From Marinobacter salinisoli (GTDB lineage Bacteria; Pseudomonadota; Gammaproteobacteria; Pseudomonadales; Oleiphilaceae), in the NCBI RefSeq assembly GCF_017301335.1, contig NZ_CP071247.1:2356001-2420000 (forward strand): DNA of 64,000 bases, given 5' to 3'. A model generated the notes under the pieces. The model worked only from the letters and a program-made list of their open reading frames with translations. It did not search any database and had not been told where the DNA came from. The position numbers and the translations under genes are program-made. Positions 26,554 to 36,362 of this stretch are shown piece after piece. Each line of letters opens with the position of its first letter. Positions within the stretch are counted from its first letter, which is position 1.

Positions 26554-28031
26554 AGAAAGCGTTCAAAGGCCGTTCGCTGGGGCTCGCAATTCGTTTCGCC
26601 TTGGCTTGAACACCGACCTGCCAGCGCCCACAGCGCACCGCGGTTGTCGCCCGACAGCTTCTTCAACGCACCGGCAATCTTAGCCTCCGTTCTGGAGTCG
26701 GTGAGATACCCACCCACTGCGTACCAAGACCAGAGTATCACCGTTGAATCATCCTCGCGGTGTTGAAGGATGGTCTCGTTAACCGTCGGAGGACTTTGAG
26801 TCGACGCCCCTGCCAAAGGCCGTTTTTCGCTCGATACCAAACGCCAGGTTCTGGAATCGAAAAGTCGGTTTCGGTGAAAGATGAGCTCCTTGTTCTGAAG
26901 CTGACGGCGGTAACCGATGATCTGGAGCTGAACCTGCTTCAGGTCATCGGAGACATAGACACCACTCAGATCAATGTCCGGGTTGGTGTATCGGGGCCTC
27001 CAAATTGATGCATGGGGCAGAGGTCCCCGCCATCCCCTGGGGGGCTCCACCAGCGACGGATTCCAGCTCTTCGCGAGTTCTTCTGTTTGCGTTTCCAGTG
27101 CCTGAGCGAGAATGGCGGGCCAGAGGAGCAGTAACGACGCGATAATCGGGCAGATATTGGTCGCCCACTTTTTGCTCTGCGCCACGCTACGCGGTTGTTC
27201 ACGGGAGGCCGAGGCAGGTGGCGCCAGGACGCCAGTGATGAAGAACATTGGAATCAGGGTGAAGAGGACGAATATCGCCCAGCCGAACAACTCGTGATCC
27301 TCGACCAGTTCTGTTTCCATGTTCGTGTAGTGTCCGGCAACGATAATGCCGAACACCCTGATCCAGTTCGATACCATGGAAAGCAGCGCTGCGATCAAGA
27401 TGAGAAGGGTTTTGGATGTGAAGCTCTGGTAGTAGATCTGACCATAGAATGCGGCGAGGAACATGGCGACCATCAAGTAACGGACACCACTACAACCATT
27501 CTCAACGTGGAACACACCCACATCGAGCACGATGAGAAACTCGTTGATGGTGGCTTCAATATCGAACAGGTTCAGTAATAGATTATTGAAGAATACGGTG
27601 ATGAATTGCAGCCAAGGGGACAGATCGTCCCAGATGGGCACGGCAAAGATCAGCATCAGCAGTGGGCCACCCGCTATTTTCACGAATGGCAGCCCCCAGA
27701 TAGACCACCCCCATAAGATGATGACAATCGGTACAAGGAGAAGGCGTATGACTCGGATGTCGGCGGCCTGAGCCAGAACCAGCAGCACGCTGGCGGCGGT
27801 AAGCAGAGTCAGCGCCAGGGGCGAGCCGACAATATTCAAACTGGCGAGTTTATCTCTCTGGAGGACAAGCAGATACGCCACGCCCGCAAGCACGAGATAC
27901 CCATGGTTATAGACAATGGAATCGCGCCAAAGGGCCAGAAAGTCCCGCCACTCTGCCCAAAAACCAACAGCGATAAGGGGGATGGAAAGTATCCACAGAA
28001 CCTGGCGTGAAATTGAGTGAGTGCTGCTCAT
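26535..28031 (-). CDS. xrtA: Exosortase A fused to an EpsI domain
   Basis: About 498 residues from ATG 28031 (AAGGA 4 bases upstream); a GTG at 28055 extends the frame by 8 residues. The N-terminal part has at least eight membrane helices and the three catalytic elements of exosortases: Cys in VENGCSGVRYL (near 178), Arg in NWIRVFG (near 223) and His in EDHELFGWAIF (near 245). The C-terminal about 200 residues form an EpsI-type periplasmic domain (PRGWRGP... to YAVGGYLTDSRTEAK). Exosortase A is thought to cleave PEP-CTERM tails and attach the proteins to the envelope or exopolysaccharide. It is the last gene after prsK, prsR and prsT. No PEP-CTERM protein is encoded in this window. Confidence 0.9.
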   Translation of the reverse strand: MSSTHSISRQVLWILSIPLIAVGFWAEWRDFLALWRDSIVYNHGYLVLAGVAYLLVLQRDKLASLNIVGSPLALTLLTAASVLLVLAQAADIRVIRLLLVPIVIILWGWSIWGLPFVKIAGGPLLMLIFAVPIWDDLSPWLQFITVFFNNLLLNLFDIEATINEFLIVLDVGVFHVENGCSGVRYLMVAMFLAAFYGQIYYQSFTSKTLLILIAALLSMVSNWIRVFGIIVAGHYTNMETELVEDHELFGWAIFVLFTLIPMFFITGVLAPPASASREQPRSVAQSKKWATNICPIIASLLLLWPAILAQALETQTEELAKSWNPSLVEPPRGWRGPLPHASIWRPRYTNPDIDLSGVYVSDDLKQVQLQIIGYRRQLQNKELIFHRNRLFDSRTWRLVSSEKRPLAGASTQSPPTVNETILQHREDDSTVILWSWYAVGGYLTDSRTEAKIAGALKKLSGDNRGALWALAGRCSSQGETNCEPQRTAFERFLHTVLN

Positions 28032-28121
28032 ATAGTCCTTATGGCCACACGTCACCGCTGGGCCCTATACTCACACCGCGTTTGTCCGTTGCAACTGGCT
28101 GAGGTCTATTGTTCTGGTTGG

Positions 28122-30818
28122 TCAGCCTTGTTCGTCAATTCTTTTCAGAATGCGGTCCGCCTCTGCGTCCATGCCAGCTGTCTGGTAAGCCTCGGCAAGA
28201 TGCCTGGCAATTTCCTCGGAATCCGGTTCCAATTCATAGGCTTTTTCAAGAATCGGAACGCTGCTTTGAGGATTTCCGGACTTTAAAAGTATCCAGCCGT
28301 AGGTGTCTGCAACGGCCGCATTATCCGGCGTAAGTTCGTACGCCTTCTGGGCCATTTCAATGGCCCTGTCATCACCTTCTTTGTGATAAATCCAGGCCAG
28401 GTTATTCAGGATGACAGTGTTATGAGGAACATGGTCCAGCAATGTTTCATAGTTGGCTTTGGCGTCCCCTTCCTTACCGACGGACTGCTGCAACATGGCC
28501 AGGGTCAGACGAAGTTTCAGGTTGCGTGGGTGATCGTTGAGCTCTGCTTCAAGATAGGAAAGCGCCTCATCCACCTGGCCAGAAAGCTGTAAATTCCGTA
28601 CGTAGCCGGCCACAAGCGTCTCATCGGGTTGCTTGTCGAGGCCCGTTTTGTATCGCTCAGCAGCCTTACGGTAATCGCCTTGTTGTTCGAAGTAATCGGC
28701 TTCGATCACGTAGAATGAAGCTGAGAAAGGGTGTTGCTCCCTGGCCCGTTCGAGAATGGCTTGCGCCTCATCCGGCCTGCCTCTCGAAAATTCAGCTTTG
28801 GCGGCCTGAATCGCGACTCCTTCATGGTCTGGGAACAGCACCAGGGCACGGTTCAGAATCGTGCGCGCCTGCTCGTGTTTGGCAGCGCCAGCAAGGTTTT
28901 CGACTGCGTTGGTATAGAGGTCTGCGACCAGATCGGTTGCTGGCGCTGGTGTGTCTTCATCCTTTCTTTCGAGCAGCTCGTCCGTTAGGTGTTCGGCTTC
29001 TTTAATATTGCTATCAAGCAGGGCGATCTCTAACAGGATGAGTCTGGGACCAATGGCGTCGGGATGTTCTCCGGCAATGGCGCGCATGAATGCTGTTGTT
29101 TCTTCCTTGCCAAATGCAGCGATGAACCCCTGCAGTGCAGCCGGATTGTCTGGTGACATCTGCACAGCTTGGCGGAATTCGCGCTTGGCCTGGGTGTGGT
29201 CTTGTTGCAGGAGAGAGAGTCTACCCAGAGAAATGAGCGGAGCAACCGACTTCGGGTCTTTTTGCTGAGCTTCGGTGAAGTATTTCTTTGCTTCTTGTGA
29301 CGCGCCGAGAGCGATGGCGAGATTACCTCGTGCGAGCAGCCCAGCGATACTGTCCGGTTCTTCCGTGATCCACAAATCAGCCGCTGCGATGGCCGATGAG
29401 GTGTCCCGCGCCCTCAGATGGCTCTGGATTTCGAGGCTGCGGGCTTTATCCAGATCCGGAGCTTTCGAGCGGACCAGCCCTATTTGGGCAAGGGCTCTGT
29501 CGTGGGCACCATGCTCACCCAGGTAACTGGCGTATCTCAGTCTGAGGTCATGATTATCTGGCGTCAGCAATAGTGCTTTTTCCATCAGCGCCTCGCCGAT
29601 TTCCCAATCACCGTTTTCAAGAGCGGCAATGGCTACCAGTGTCAGGATTTCTGGATCGGTGTCGTTCGATTCGAGCGCAGCAAGCGTGGACTGGGCTCCC
29701 TTGGGATTACCCTGCTGGAGCATGGAGGCCGCCAACATCTTGCTGGCCAGGGGCGATCCCCCACGTTGAACGATGGGGGCAAGTAACTTCTGCGCGTCGT
29801 CGGCCCGGCCCTGTTCGAAACGCACGAGAGCAAGCATCAACGTGCTCGGTTGGTGGTCTGGTGCTTGCTTCAACGCCTCTTCGAGGTAGCGCTCGGCTTC
29901 TCGCAAATTGCCGGCCTCAAACGCTTTGTTGGCAGCGACAAGGTTACTTTTGACCTGGCCAGGTGGCGATTTGGCGAGAATTTCTTCATAAACGTAGGCC
30001 TCTGAGAACTTGCTCTGGGCCCGGAGAACCCGAATGAGTGCCGTGATGGTGGTGTACTTTTGAGCCGTCATGACATCGTATTGGCCGATGTCTTCCAGCG
30101 CCCGGATGTAGGATTCCTCTGCTGCCTCCCAACGCTCGTCTAGTTGGGCAATTTCCGCTTTCCAGAGCCAGAGTTCGGCGTTGTTTCGATCGATCTCATC
30201 TGCCCGGGATACATGAGCGGTGGCTTTTTTCTTGTCACCGGCAAACATGGCGACTTTGGATAAGCCTATCAAAGCCTGAACAGAGCCGGGATCCATCGTT
30301 AAAGCCCGATTGTAGATGTCCTCGGCTTGACTCAGATTACCCGATAAAAGATGGGTCCGGGCTTTCAGGAGCGCAGCCTTGAGTTTGGTTGGGTTGTCCG
30401 CCGAGGTAATGCCCTTGAGTGCTGCGAGGGTTTCGTCATATTTCTCTTGTTTCAGGAAAGCCTCAGCCAGAATCAGATTTGCCTGGTTGTTTACCGTCGG
30501 GCTGACATCTTTGTCTGAAATTTGTTGCAGCAGCTGTTTCGCCTGTCGCTCGGCGTTGATGGCGTCACCGGCGATCAGCAGGTTGTTAATCATAAGGAAG
30601 TAGGGGTCAGCCTTGCCTGGCTGCATTTCGATGGCGCTCCTGGCTTCCAGCGTGCTTGCTCTGAGCTCTCCTTGTCGCTGGTAAAATCGTGCCTGATCCA
30701 TGTGACTCAAATACTGGATCTCTTGCTGGCTCATTTCTTTCTCGCCGCCACAGCCCGCCAGGGAAAAGAGTAGGGCGATAGAGATAAGGGCGGAGCGTAA
30801 CGCAGCAGCTGGTGTCAT
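28122..30818 (-). CDS. prsT: PEP-CTERM system TPR-repeat lipoprotein PrsT
   Basis: The 898-residue protein starts with a lipoprotein signal (ALLFSLAGC; Cys 23, Gly at +2). Nearly all the rest is tetratricopeptide repeats, for example ADPYFLMINNLLIAGDAINA and several copies of an L-x7-G-x2-A-A pattern such as NNLAWIYHKEGDDRAIEMAQKAYEL. Length and composition match the PrsT family. It is predicted to sit at the outer membrane facing the periplasm as a scaffold, perhaps for exopolysaccharide export or protein sorting. It lies between prsR (70 bases upstream) and the exosortase gene (90 bases downstream) on the same strand. Its molecular role is not established in any organism I know of. Confidence 0.9.
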   Translation of the reverse strand: MTPAAALRSALISIALLFSLAGCGGEKEMSQQEIQYLSHMDQARFYQRQGELRASTLEARSAIEMQPGKADPYFLMINNLLIAGDAINAERQAKQLLQQISDKDVSPTVNNQANLILAEAFLKQEKYDETLAALKGITSADNPTKLKAALLKARTHLLSGNLSQAEDIYNRALTMDPGSVQALIGLSKVAMFAGDKKKATAHVSRADEIDRNNAELWLWKAEIAQLDERWEAAEESYIRALEDIGQYDVMTAQKYTTITALIRVLRAQSKFSEAYVYEEILAKSPPGQVKSNLVAANKAFEAGNLREAERYLEEALKQAPDHQPSTLMLALVRFEQGRADDAQKLLAPIVQRGGSPLASKMLAASMLQQGNPKGAQSTLAALESNDTDPEILTLVAIAALENGDWEIGEALMEKALLLTPDNHDLRLRYASYLGEHGAHDRALAQIGLVRSKAPDLDKARSLEIQSHLRARDTSSAIAAADLWITEEPDSIAGLLARGNLAIALGASQEAKKYFTEAQQKDPKSVAPLISLGRLSLLQQDHTQAKREFRQAVQMSPDNPAALQGFIAAFGKEETTAFMRAIAGEHPDAIGPRLILLEIALLDSNIKEAEHLTDELLERKDEDTPAPATDLVADLYTNAVENLAGAAKHEQARTILNRALVLFPDHEGVAIQAAKAEFSRGRPDEAQAILERAREQHPFSASFYVIEADYFEQQGDYRKAAERYKTGLDKQPDETLVAGYVRNLQLSGQVDEALSYLEAELNDHPRNLKLRLTLAMLQQSVGKEGDAKANYETLLDHVPHNTVILNNLAWIYHKEGDDRAIEMAQKAYELTPDNAAVADTYGWILLKSGNPQSSVPILEKAYELEPDSEEIARHLAEAYQTAGMDAEADRILKRIDEQG

Positions 30819-30888
30819 AGCCCGATTCCTTTAGCTTTCCTGATCCTTCTTTACAGTCTGAAAGCGATTTGTATGTTCAGGTATCCGA

Positions 30889-32256
30889 TCAGGTTTCCTG
30901 TGACGTGTTAATCCGGTATTTGTCGGTCAGGTTGTATAAGGTTGGGCGGGTAATACCCAGCAGTCTTGACGTTTGCGCGATATTAAAATTGCACGCCCGC
31001 AGAGCCTGCAAAATGGCCTGACGTTCTGCCGTTTCGCGAACCTGTCTCAGATTGAGCTGGGTTTGGCCTGCCGGCGTGTCTGTGCTCACCAGTTCAAGAT
31101 CTTCAGCCGTTACCCGTTTGCCATCGGCCATTATCGTGGCCCGCTTGACCTTATTGATCATCTCCCGGACGTTGCCGGGCCAGGCGTATGTGTTGATGGC
31201 GTTTGCGGCATCCTCAGAAAACGTGAGACTCGGCCGATCCATTTGTTTTCCGAGCGACTTGAGCAGGGACTGGGCAATCACCAGGGCATCCCCGTCTCGT
31301 TCTCTGACCGGAGGGACATCCAGTGTAATTTCGCTGATCCGATAGTAAAGATCCTCTCGGAACTCTCCGGCGTCAATGAGTGCGCGGACGTCTCGATGCG
31401 TTGCACACACGACCCGAACGTCGACCGGAATTGGCTGCACCGAGCCTACCCGATCAACGACGCGCTCCTGAAGGAATCGCAACAGCTTGGCCTGCAGTGC
31501 CATCGGCATGTCGCCGATTTCGTCCAGAAACAGGGTGCCGCCGTTGGCGCTTTCGATCTTGCCTTTCTTGGTATGAGTCGCGCCGGTGAATGAGCCTTTT
31601 TCAAAACCGAACAGTTCGCTCTCAAGAAGGTTCTCGGGAATCGCTGCACAGTTGATGGCGGCAAATGACTTGTCGGCACGGTGGCTCAAGTCGTGTAACG
31701 CGCGGGCCAGCAATTCCTTGCCGGTTCCGGTTTCCCCCGAAATCAGGGTAGTGACGTCGGTCGGCGCAACTTTTTCGAGGGTTCTGCAGATGGCGAGCAT
31801 CTGGGGGCTGGCAGCTACAATGCCTTTAATACTGGTGCCGCTGCGTTGGGTCGCAAGGTATTCGTTTTCGCGTTCCAGCTCCGCCAGCCGAAATGCCCGG
31901 TTGACGACAAACGTCAAGATGTCTGCGTCGAGGGGTTTTTGATAGAAATCGCAGGCACCCATGCCGATGGCTTTCACCGCGTTTTCTTTGTCTTCCCGGC
32001 CGGTAACAACAATGACTTTGGTGGTCGGGGACAGGCGCAGAATCTCCTCAAGAAGACTGAAACCCTCGGTGGCGCCGCCGGGATCGGGCGGAAGCCCCAG
32101 ATCCAATGTGACAACGTCTGGCTCAACGCGACGCAGCGCGGTCAGGGCTGAATCTCGATCGGAGGCGACGGTCACCTCAAGATCGTCACTAAAACACCAG
32201 CGCATCTGACTTTGCAGGCCCGGGTCATCCTCTACGATTAAGAGTCGTCTAGTCAC
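30889..32256 (-). CDS. prsR: PEP-CTERM-box sigma-54-dependent response regulator PrsR
   Basis: 455 residues: a receiver domain (LLIVEDDPG; phospho-acceptor Asp in VVTLDLGLPP near 54; conserved Lys in FYQKPLDA), a sigma-54 AAA+ domain (Walker A GETGTGKELLARAL; ESELFGFEKGSFTGA, where GSFTGA replaces the usual GAFTGA loop; ATHRDVRALI) and a Fis-type HTH (FNIAQTSRLLGITRPTLYNL). It should activate sigma-54 promoters of exosortase-sorted proteins and exopolysaccharide genes after phosphorylation by PrsK. The start is GTG 32256, immediately before the receiver domain. GSFTGA is seen in some family members, so loss of sigma-54 contact should not be assumed. It lies 136 bases downstream of prsK and 70 upstream of prsT. 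Confidence 0.92.
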   Translation of the reverse strand: MTRRLLIVEDDPGLQSQMRWCFSDDLEVTVASDRDSALTALRRVEPDVVTLDLGLPPDPGGATEGFSLLEEILRLSPTTKVIVVTGREDKENAVKAIGMGACDFYQKPLDADILTFVVNRAFRLAELERENEYLATQRSGTSIKGIVAASPQMLAICRTLEKVAPTDVTTLISGETGTGKELLARALHDLSHRADKSFAAINCAAIPENLLESELFGFEKGSFTGATHTKKGKIESANGGTLFLDEIGDMPMALQAKLLRFLQERVVDRVGSVQPIPVDVRVVCATHRDVRALIDAGEFREDLYYRISEITLDVPPVRERDGDALVIAQSLLKSLGKQMDRPSLTFSEDAANAINTYAWPGNVREMINKVKRATIMADGKRVTAEDLELVSTDTPAGQTQLNLRQVRETAERQAILQALRACNFNIAQTSRLLGITRPTLYNLTDKYRINTSQET

Positions 32257-32302
32257 GACAGAAACAATTCCCTTGTTTGTGTGCTTTTTTGTCCTTTAGA
32301 CC

Positions 32303-32316
32303 TCACGGTTCCGTGA
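32303..32316. promoter_or_regulatory. Inverted repeat TCACGG-TT-CCGTGA between prsK and prsR
   Basis: Two perfect 6-base arms around a 2-base centre, about 50-60 bases before the prsR start in the 136-base gap between prsK and prsR. There is no T-run downstream on the minus strand, so it is not a terminator. It may be an operator for a separate prsR promoter; this is an inference from position and symmetry. Confidence 0.35.
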
Positions 32317-32392
32317 CAGCCTTAAAGATGATTCTTAACTGAACATAGGCTCATTGCAATGTTCCTGATAGCTGATCGTCCAGAAAAGTCTA

Positions 32393-34522
32393 TCAATTGA
32401 CCTTTTGCTGGTCCTGCTGCGCCTGAGAGTCGGCCTGCGATACTTTTTTCGAAGCCCCCTGATCGCTGGCCAAGGGAATCATGACAGAAAAACAGGAGCC
32501 GACGCCCGGTTTACTGGTGACGTCGATTGTTCCGCCGAGTTCCTGAATGTATTCGCGCGCCTGAAAAGCGCCAATGCCCATGCCCGTTAACCCTTTGGTG
32601 CTCTCGAAGGGTTTGAATAGCTGATCATTGATAAATTCCTCCGACATCCCGCAGCCAGAGTCCTGAATGAAAAGTACAACGTTGCCCTTGGCAATTTTGA
32701 TATTCAAGGTGACTTCTCCCTCAGCAGGAGTGGCGTCCTGAGCATTCTGAATCAGGTGCCCAAGGACACTCCGGAGCTGTTCCTCGTCCGCCTGGATGAT
32801 GGCTGTCGGCGGGTTGCCTTCCAGTTGGGGCGCTGGTTCTTGCCGAATGTAGTGCTCAAGGAGGTTTTTGGTGAGCGCGGTGAGGTCCAGGGTACTGCGT
32901 TGTCCGGGATTGTCACCCGAGGGACGGCGCAGGTGGCTCACGAGGCGTGACATTTTCCGGACCGCGTGGTCGGTGGTCTTAATCATGTCATCGATAAAGG
33001 CCGGGTTATTCCGGTGTTTGGGAGCATTTGTAACAAGCAACGAGAGCTGTGCGATCACTGTTTTCAGGTCATGAATCATGAATGCCGAGGCTTTGCTAAC
33101 CGCTTCAAACTGCATGGCGCGGGACAGGCGGTTCTGGGCATCTGCCTGAGCCAATAGATTGCAGGTTTGCCGGGCGACAACCTTGACCAGATCGAAGTTT
33201 TCCCAGTTAAGTTCTACCTTGGCGTAGGGGATGCCAATCAGAGTGATGCCATACAGTTCGTTGCCCAGATACATCGGAATCAGCAGCCAGGCACCCTGTA
33301 TGTCTGCGATGGCATCGGGTATTTCAAGCAAATCGTAACGAACCGGATCAGCCCTGTATTCGTTAAGATTCACGATCCATTCCCGGCGCTTGAAAAACTG
33401 AACGAGATCAGAATCGGCATCAATGAGAGTGTGTCGAGATGCTGGAAGGTTGACCGACGCTTGCAATACATAGGCTCCCTGGTCATTTTTGAGCCAGATA
33501 GCACCCGAGTTACTTTCCACCAGGCCAGCCAAAATCCGGGTGACGCGCTCGGGCAAGGGCGGGTCGTCGCTGAGGTTGGCCAGTTCCCGGGTCATTTTCA
33601 GCCACTCTTCGCGATAATCGTATTTGTAGTCAAAGAAGTTCTGGCTGATCAGCACCATTAACTTTGACCGAATGCGGCGAGAAAGTATCAGTGTGGCCAG
33701 GAAAATCAGGGCTGCGGTGAAGAACAGAACCTGAAGCGCATCTCCGATGCTACCGCCAAGTATTCGGACGTAATAGCCACCGACCGCAAGGCACAGCAGG
33801 TAGGCGCCCGCAAAGACCAGGGTGCCGGCATGAAACACCGCCGATCGGGACAGCTGGAAGTCAACGGGCTGTTTCCGGGTATTGATCACGTTGATAGCAA
33901 AAAGCGGCACCAGAAGGGCATTTGCGAAGCCTCGGGCATTCCAGAAAGACTCTGCAATTTGACCGAACAGCAAAGCGTCGGCGTACATGAAAAAGTCAAA
34001 GGCAAACAGAGTGGCAATGCCAATACACAGATACTTGATGCTGGATCGCCCAAATCCGGGGGAGTTTCGCCAGATTTGCTCTACCAACGACAAACCCAGC
34101 AGTGCCAGGGCAATCTGGCCGAGAATCCGGGCTTTTCCTGTCAGCAGGGATTCGTCGAGGACCAGCTCCAGCAGGCCGACCCCGAGCAGAAGGGACAGAA
34201 GAAGGGCGGTGGAGATACCGAGGACTCTTTTTATCTGTCCTTTCAGCTTTCCGTGTCGGGCAGCGTTTCTCAGCATGGCAAACAGCAGGGTGATCCATGC
34301 GGCGTAGCGGAGTAGCTCCAGCAGATAGCGGGTGAAGAAGCCAGGCGTGCCAAACAGCGTCTGGGAGGCCAGCACGCCCGCCCAGATGGCAGTTACGCTT
34401 GCGGCAAGAAGCAGCGCCCGGTCAACGTCCCTCCGCAGGTAGCGGGCCGCAACCAATCCGGTCAACAGACCGAAGGTCACGGCGGCGGCTATATAACTGA
34501 TGGCGCTAAAATCACTTAGCAT
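32393..34522 (-). CDS. prsK: XrtA/PEP-CTERM system histidine kinase PrsK
   Basis: 709 residues. About ten hydrophobic segments fill the first 300 residues (for example ALLLSLLLGVGLLELVL and VLFFTAALIFLATLILS). They are followed by a GAF-like domain (about 310-470), a phospho-acceptor helix with His in FMIHDLKTVIAQ, and a HATPase domain (LGHLIQNAQDA; DSGCGMSEEFI; GLTGMGIGAFQ). This is the architecture and length of PrsK. It should sense an unknown membrane or cytosolic cue and phosphorylate PrsR, encoded next. AGGAAG lies six bases before the ATG. It is preceded after 50 bases by the epimerase gene on the same strand, so it may be read from an upstream promoter near 37.3 kb. Confidence 0.92.
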   Translation of the reverse strand: MLSDFSAISYIAAAVTFGLLTGLVAARYLRRDVDRALLLAASVTAIWAGVLASQTLFGTPGFFTRYLLELLRYAAWITLLFAMLRNAARHGKLKGQIKRVLGISTALLLSLLLGVGLLELVLDESLLTGKARILGQIALALLGLSLVEQIWRNSPGFGRSSIKYLCIGIATLFAFDFFMYADALLFGQIAESFWNARGFANALLVPLFAINVINTRKQPVDFQLSRSAVFHAGTLVFAGAYLLCLAVGGYYVRILGGSIGDALQVLFFTAALIFLATLILSRRIRSKLMVLISQNFFDYKYDYREEWLKMTRELANLSDDPPLPERVTRILAGLVESNSGAIWLKNDQGAYVLQASVNLPASRHTLIDADSDLVQFFKRREWIVNLNEYRADPVRYDLLEIPDAIADIQGAWLLIPMYLGNELYGITLIGIPYAKVELNWENFDLVKVVARQTCNLLAQADAQNRLSRAMQFEAVSKASAFMIHDLKTVIAQLSLLVTNAPKHRNNPAFIDDMIKTTDHAVRKMSRLVSHLRRPSGDNPGQRSTLDLTALTKNLLEHYIRQEPAPQLEGNPPTAIIQADEEQLRSVLGHLIQNAQDATPAEGEVTLNIKIAKGNVVLFIQDSGCGMSEEFINDQLFKPFESTKGLTGMGIGAFQAREYIQELGGTIDVTSKPGVGSCFSVMIPLASDQGASKKVSQADSQAQQDQQKVN

Positions 34523-34572
34523 TCATCGCTTCCTGCGTTAAGTGGCCCATCACCCTGTCGGGCGTCAGGGCC

Positions 34573-35520
34573 TCAAACGGGTTTCTTGTTATCCCGGTAG
34601 AACCGGAATATTTCCTTGAGCGGCCGCTTCGGCTTGAAGTCGAATTCTTTGGCAAAGGCTCTCCCATCGATAACGACAGGATACTTGAAAAACGCCATCA
34701 GGTAAGACGGAAAGCTTCTAAGCTTCAGGGCCCTCAGAATGAGTGTAGGCAGGATTGGCGGCACTGAGGGTATTGGGATTCGCCGGCAGCCCGCGAGCTT
34801 GAGCGCATGCTGGTAGGCCACCCAGTCCTCCGGTGCGACGTTGAAGATGCCGCGCGTTGGCTTCTTGTATGCCAGCACGATCGCGTCGGCCATGTCGTCA
34901 ATGTGAATGAACTGCATCATGGGCGAAAACCCGGCGAGCGCTGGCGCGCGTTCGCCGGCGAGTAGCGTACTGATGCCGTTGCGTACTCCGGGGCCAACAA
35001 TATTGCAGGGCCGGAGAATTGAGATGTTCAGGTCCGGGTAGCGCCAGAGATAAATGTTGGCCAGGTTTTCCAGTTCCACCGAATCGATCAGGTCGGCGCT
35101 CAGGCCAGCGCTCTTCAGCGGTGCCGATTCGTCGATCAGAGCGGGATTGTAGGCAACCGCACCGTAGACATGGAACGTCGACAAAACAACCACACGCCGG
35201 ACGCCGTACTTGTGGCTCAAATCCAGTAGTTTCTGGGTGCCGAGCACGTTGGCGTTGTATCGACGCATGCGCGTCATTTCGCTGGATAAAATGCGCCCAA
35301 GGTGGATCACGCCATCAAATTCATAGCGCCGGAAAAGGTCCTCGAAGACGCGCTTGTTGAAATCGATGCAGTAACTTGGAATATCGTCGCCGAGGTACAC
35401 CTGTTCGCGGAAATCAATGGCGACCAGGTCGCAGTCTTCTTTGAGGCGCTCGATGACCTGTTGTGCCAGCGCGCCAGCGGCGCCAGTAACCAGGATGTGG
35501 GGTCTTTGGTGCTTTGTCAT
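34573..35520 (-). CDS. NAD-dependent epimerase/dehydratase (extended SDR)
   Basis: 315 residues with an N-terminal Rossmann motif ILVTGAAGALAQQV (G-x-x-G-x-x-A variant of GxxGxxG), LVAIDFRE for cofactor ribose binding, and VVVLSTFHVYG in the position of the Ser/Thr and Tyr catalytic pair. The YxxxK motif itself is not clear; the sequence after it reads AYNPALIDES, so the catalytic Tyr/Lys should be checked. The family acts on nucleotide sugars, steroids or other hydroxy/keto compounds. Its ATG overlaps the stop of the acyltransferase gene upstream (ATGA), so the pair is co-translated. A role in envelope lipid or sugar metabolism is likely from context only. Confidence 0.78.
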   Translation of the reverse strand: MTKHQRPHILVTGAAGALAQQVIERLKEDCDLVAIDFREQVYLGDDIPSYCIDFNKRVFEDLFRRYEFDGVIHLGRILSSEMTRMRRYNANVLGTQKLLDLSHKYGVRRVVVLSTFHVYGAVAYNPALIDESAPLKSAGLSADLIDSVELENLANIYLWRYPDLNISILRPCNIVGPGVRNGISTLLAGERAPALAGFSPMMQFIHIDDMADAIVLAYKKPTRGIFNVAPEDWVAYQHALKLAGCRRIPIPSVPPILPTLILRALKLRSFPSYLMAFFKYPVVIDGRAFAKEFDFKPKRPLKEIFRFYRDNKKPV

Positions 35521-36335
35521 CAGAAGAGCCTTGTCCGTTCACTCAGTCCTTTGTCTATCAGGCGGTTGATTTCAGCCTTGACCGTTTCAACACGTTCTGT
35601 GACCTGTTCTTCCGGAATCTCAAGATCGTCAAAGTACATGGGGGCACCGAAGTTCAGGTGTACCTTTGCGGGCAGAACCACTGGCAGCGCGACGGGAACG
35701 TAGGGCACACCCAAGGCCTTGGCCAGTGGTTTGATGTTGGCAATGGCCGGAATGGTTTCCTCGCAACCTACAACACCTACGGGCACAATCGGCGCTTTGT
35801 ATTTCATGGCCAAATGCATGAAGCCATTTCCGAACCGCTTGAGTTCATAGCGATCATGGTAGAGCTTGCCGGAGCCGCGAATGCCCTCGGGAAAAACGAT
35901 AATTGCCTCGTTGTTGGCGAGCATCTTGGCACAGTTTACCGGGTCTCCAAGCACTGCCCCGACTTCGTTCAGCAGGTTGCCAAGCCAGGGAACGGTTGGA
36001 AAAAAGCGCTCAATCATGGCGCGGGGGATGCGCGGACTTTCTTCCCGGGCGGCGAGGGCATAGCCAATCAGCAGGCCGTCAATCGGCAGCTGGCCGCTGT
36101 GGTTGGCGATCAGCAGGACTGGCCCGTCGGCCGGGACGTTCTCGACTCCGTGGGCCTGAACGCGAAAATAGCGTTCATAGATGGGTTTGAGCAGGCCGAG
36201 GCCATATTTGATGGCATTGTTGTTGTAACCCCAGGGGTCGTAACCGAGGCTACCTATGGGCTTTTGAATGCGATCGATGTGTTGCTCAAGTGCCCGAGGC
36301 ACCAGTTTCGATTTGATCAACGACGTCAGGCCCAT
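35520..36335 (-). CDS. Lysophospholipid acyltransferase-family protein (PlsC-like)
   Basis: 271 residues with the glycerol-acyltransferase motifs: block I VLLIANHSGQLPIDGLLIG (catalytic His and Asp in the N-H-S-G-Q-L-P-x-D form) and block III IIVFPEGIRGSGKLY (acceptor-binding E-G). This variant of block I is typical of a subfamily often found beside SDR epimerases and not of PlsC itself. It should transfer an acyl chain from acyl-CoA or acyl-ACP to a glycerol- or related acceptor at the inner membrane. The downstream epimerase gene overlaps by four bases, pointing to a two-enzyme function. The acceptor is unknown. Confidence 0.85.
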   Translation of the reverse strand: MGLTSLIKSKLVPRALEQHIDRIQKPIGSLGYDPWGYNNNAIKYGLGLLKPIYERYFRVQAHGVENVPADGPVLLIANHSGQLPIDGLLIGYALAAREESPRIPRAMIERFFPTVPWLGNLLNEVGAVLGDPVNCAKMLANNEAIIVFPEGIRGSGKLYHDRYELKRFGNGFMHLAMKYKAPIVPVGVVGCEETIPAIANIKPLAKALGVPYVPVALPVVLPAKVHLNFGAPMYFDDLEIPEEQVTERVETVKAEINRLIDKGLSERTRLF

Positions 36336-36362
36336 GCCTACTCCCTGTTGCTTTAAAGTCCG

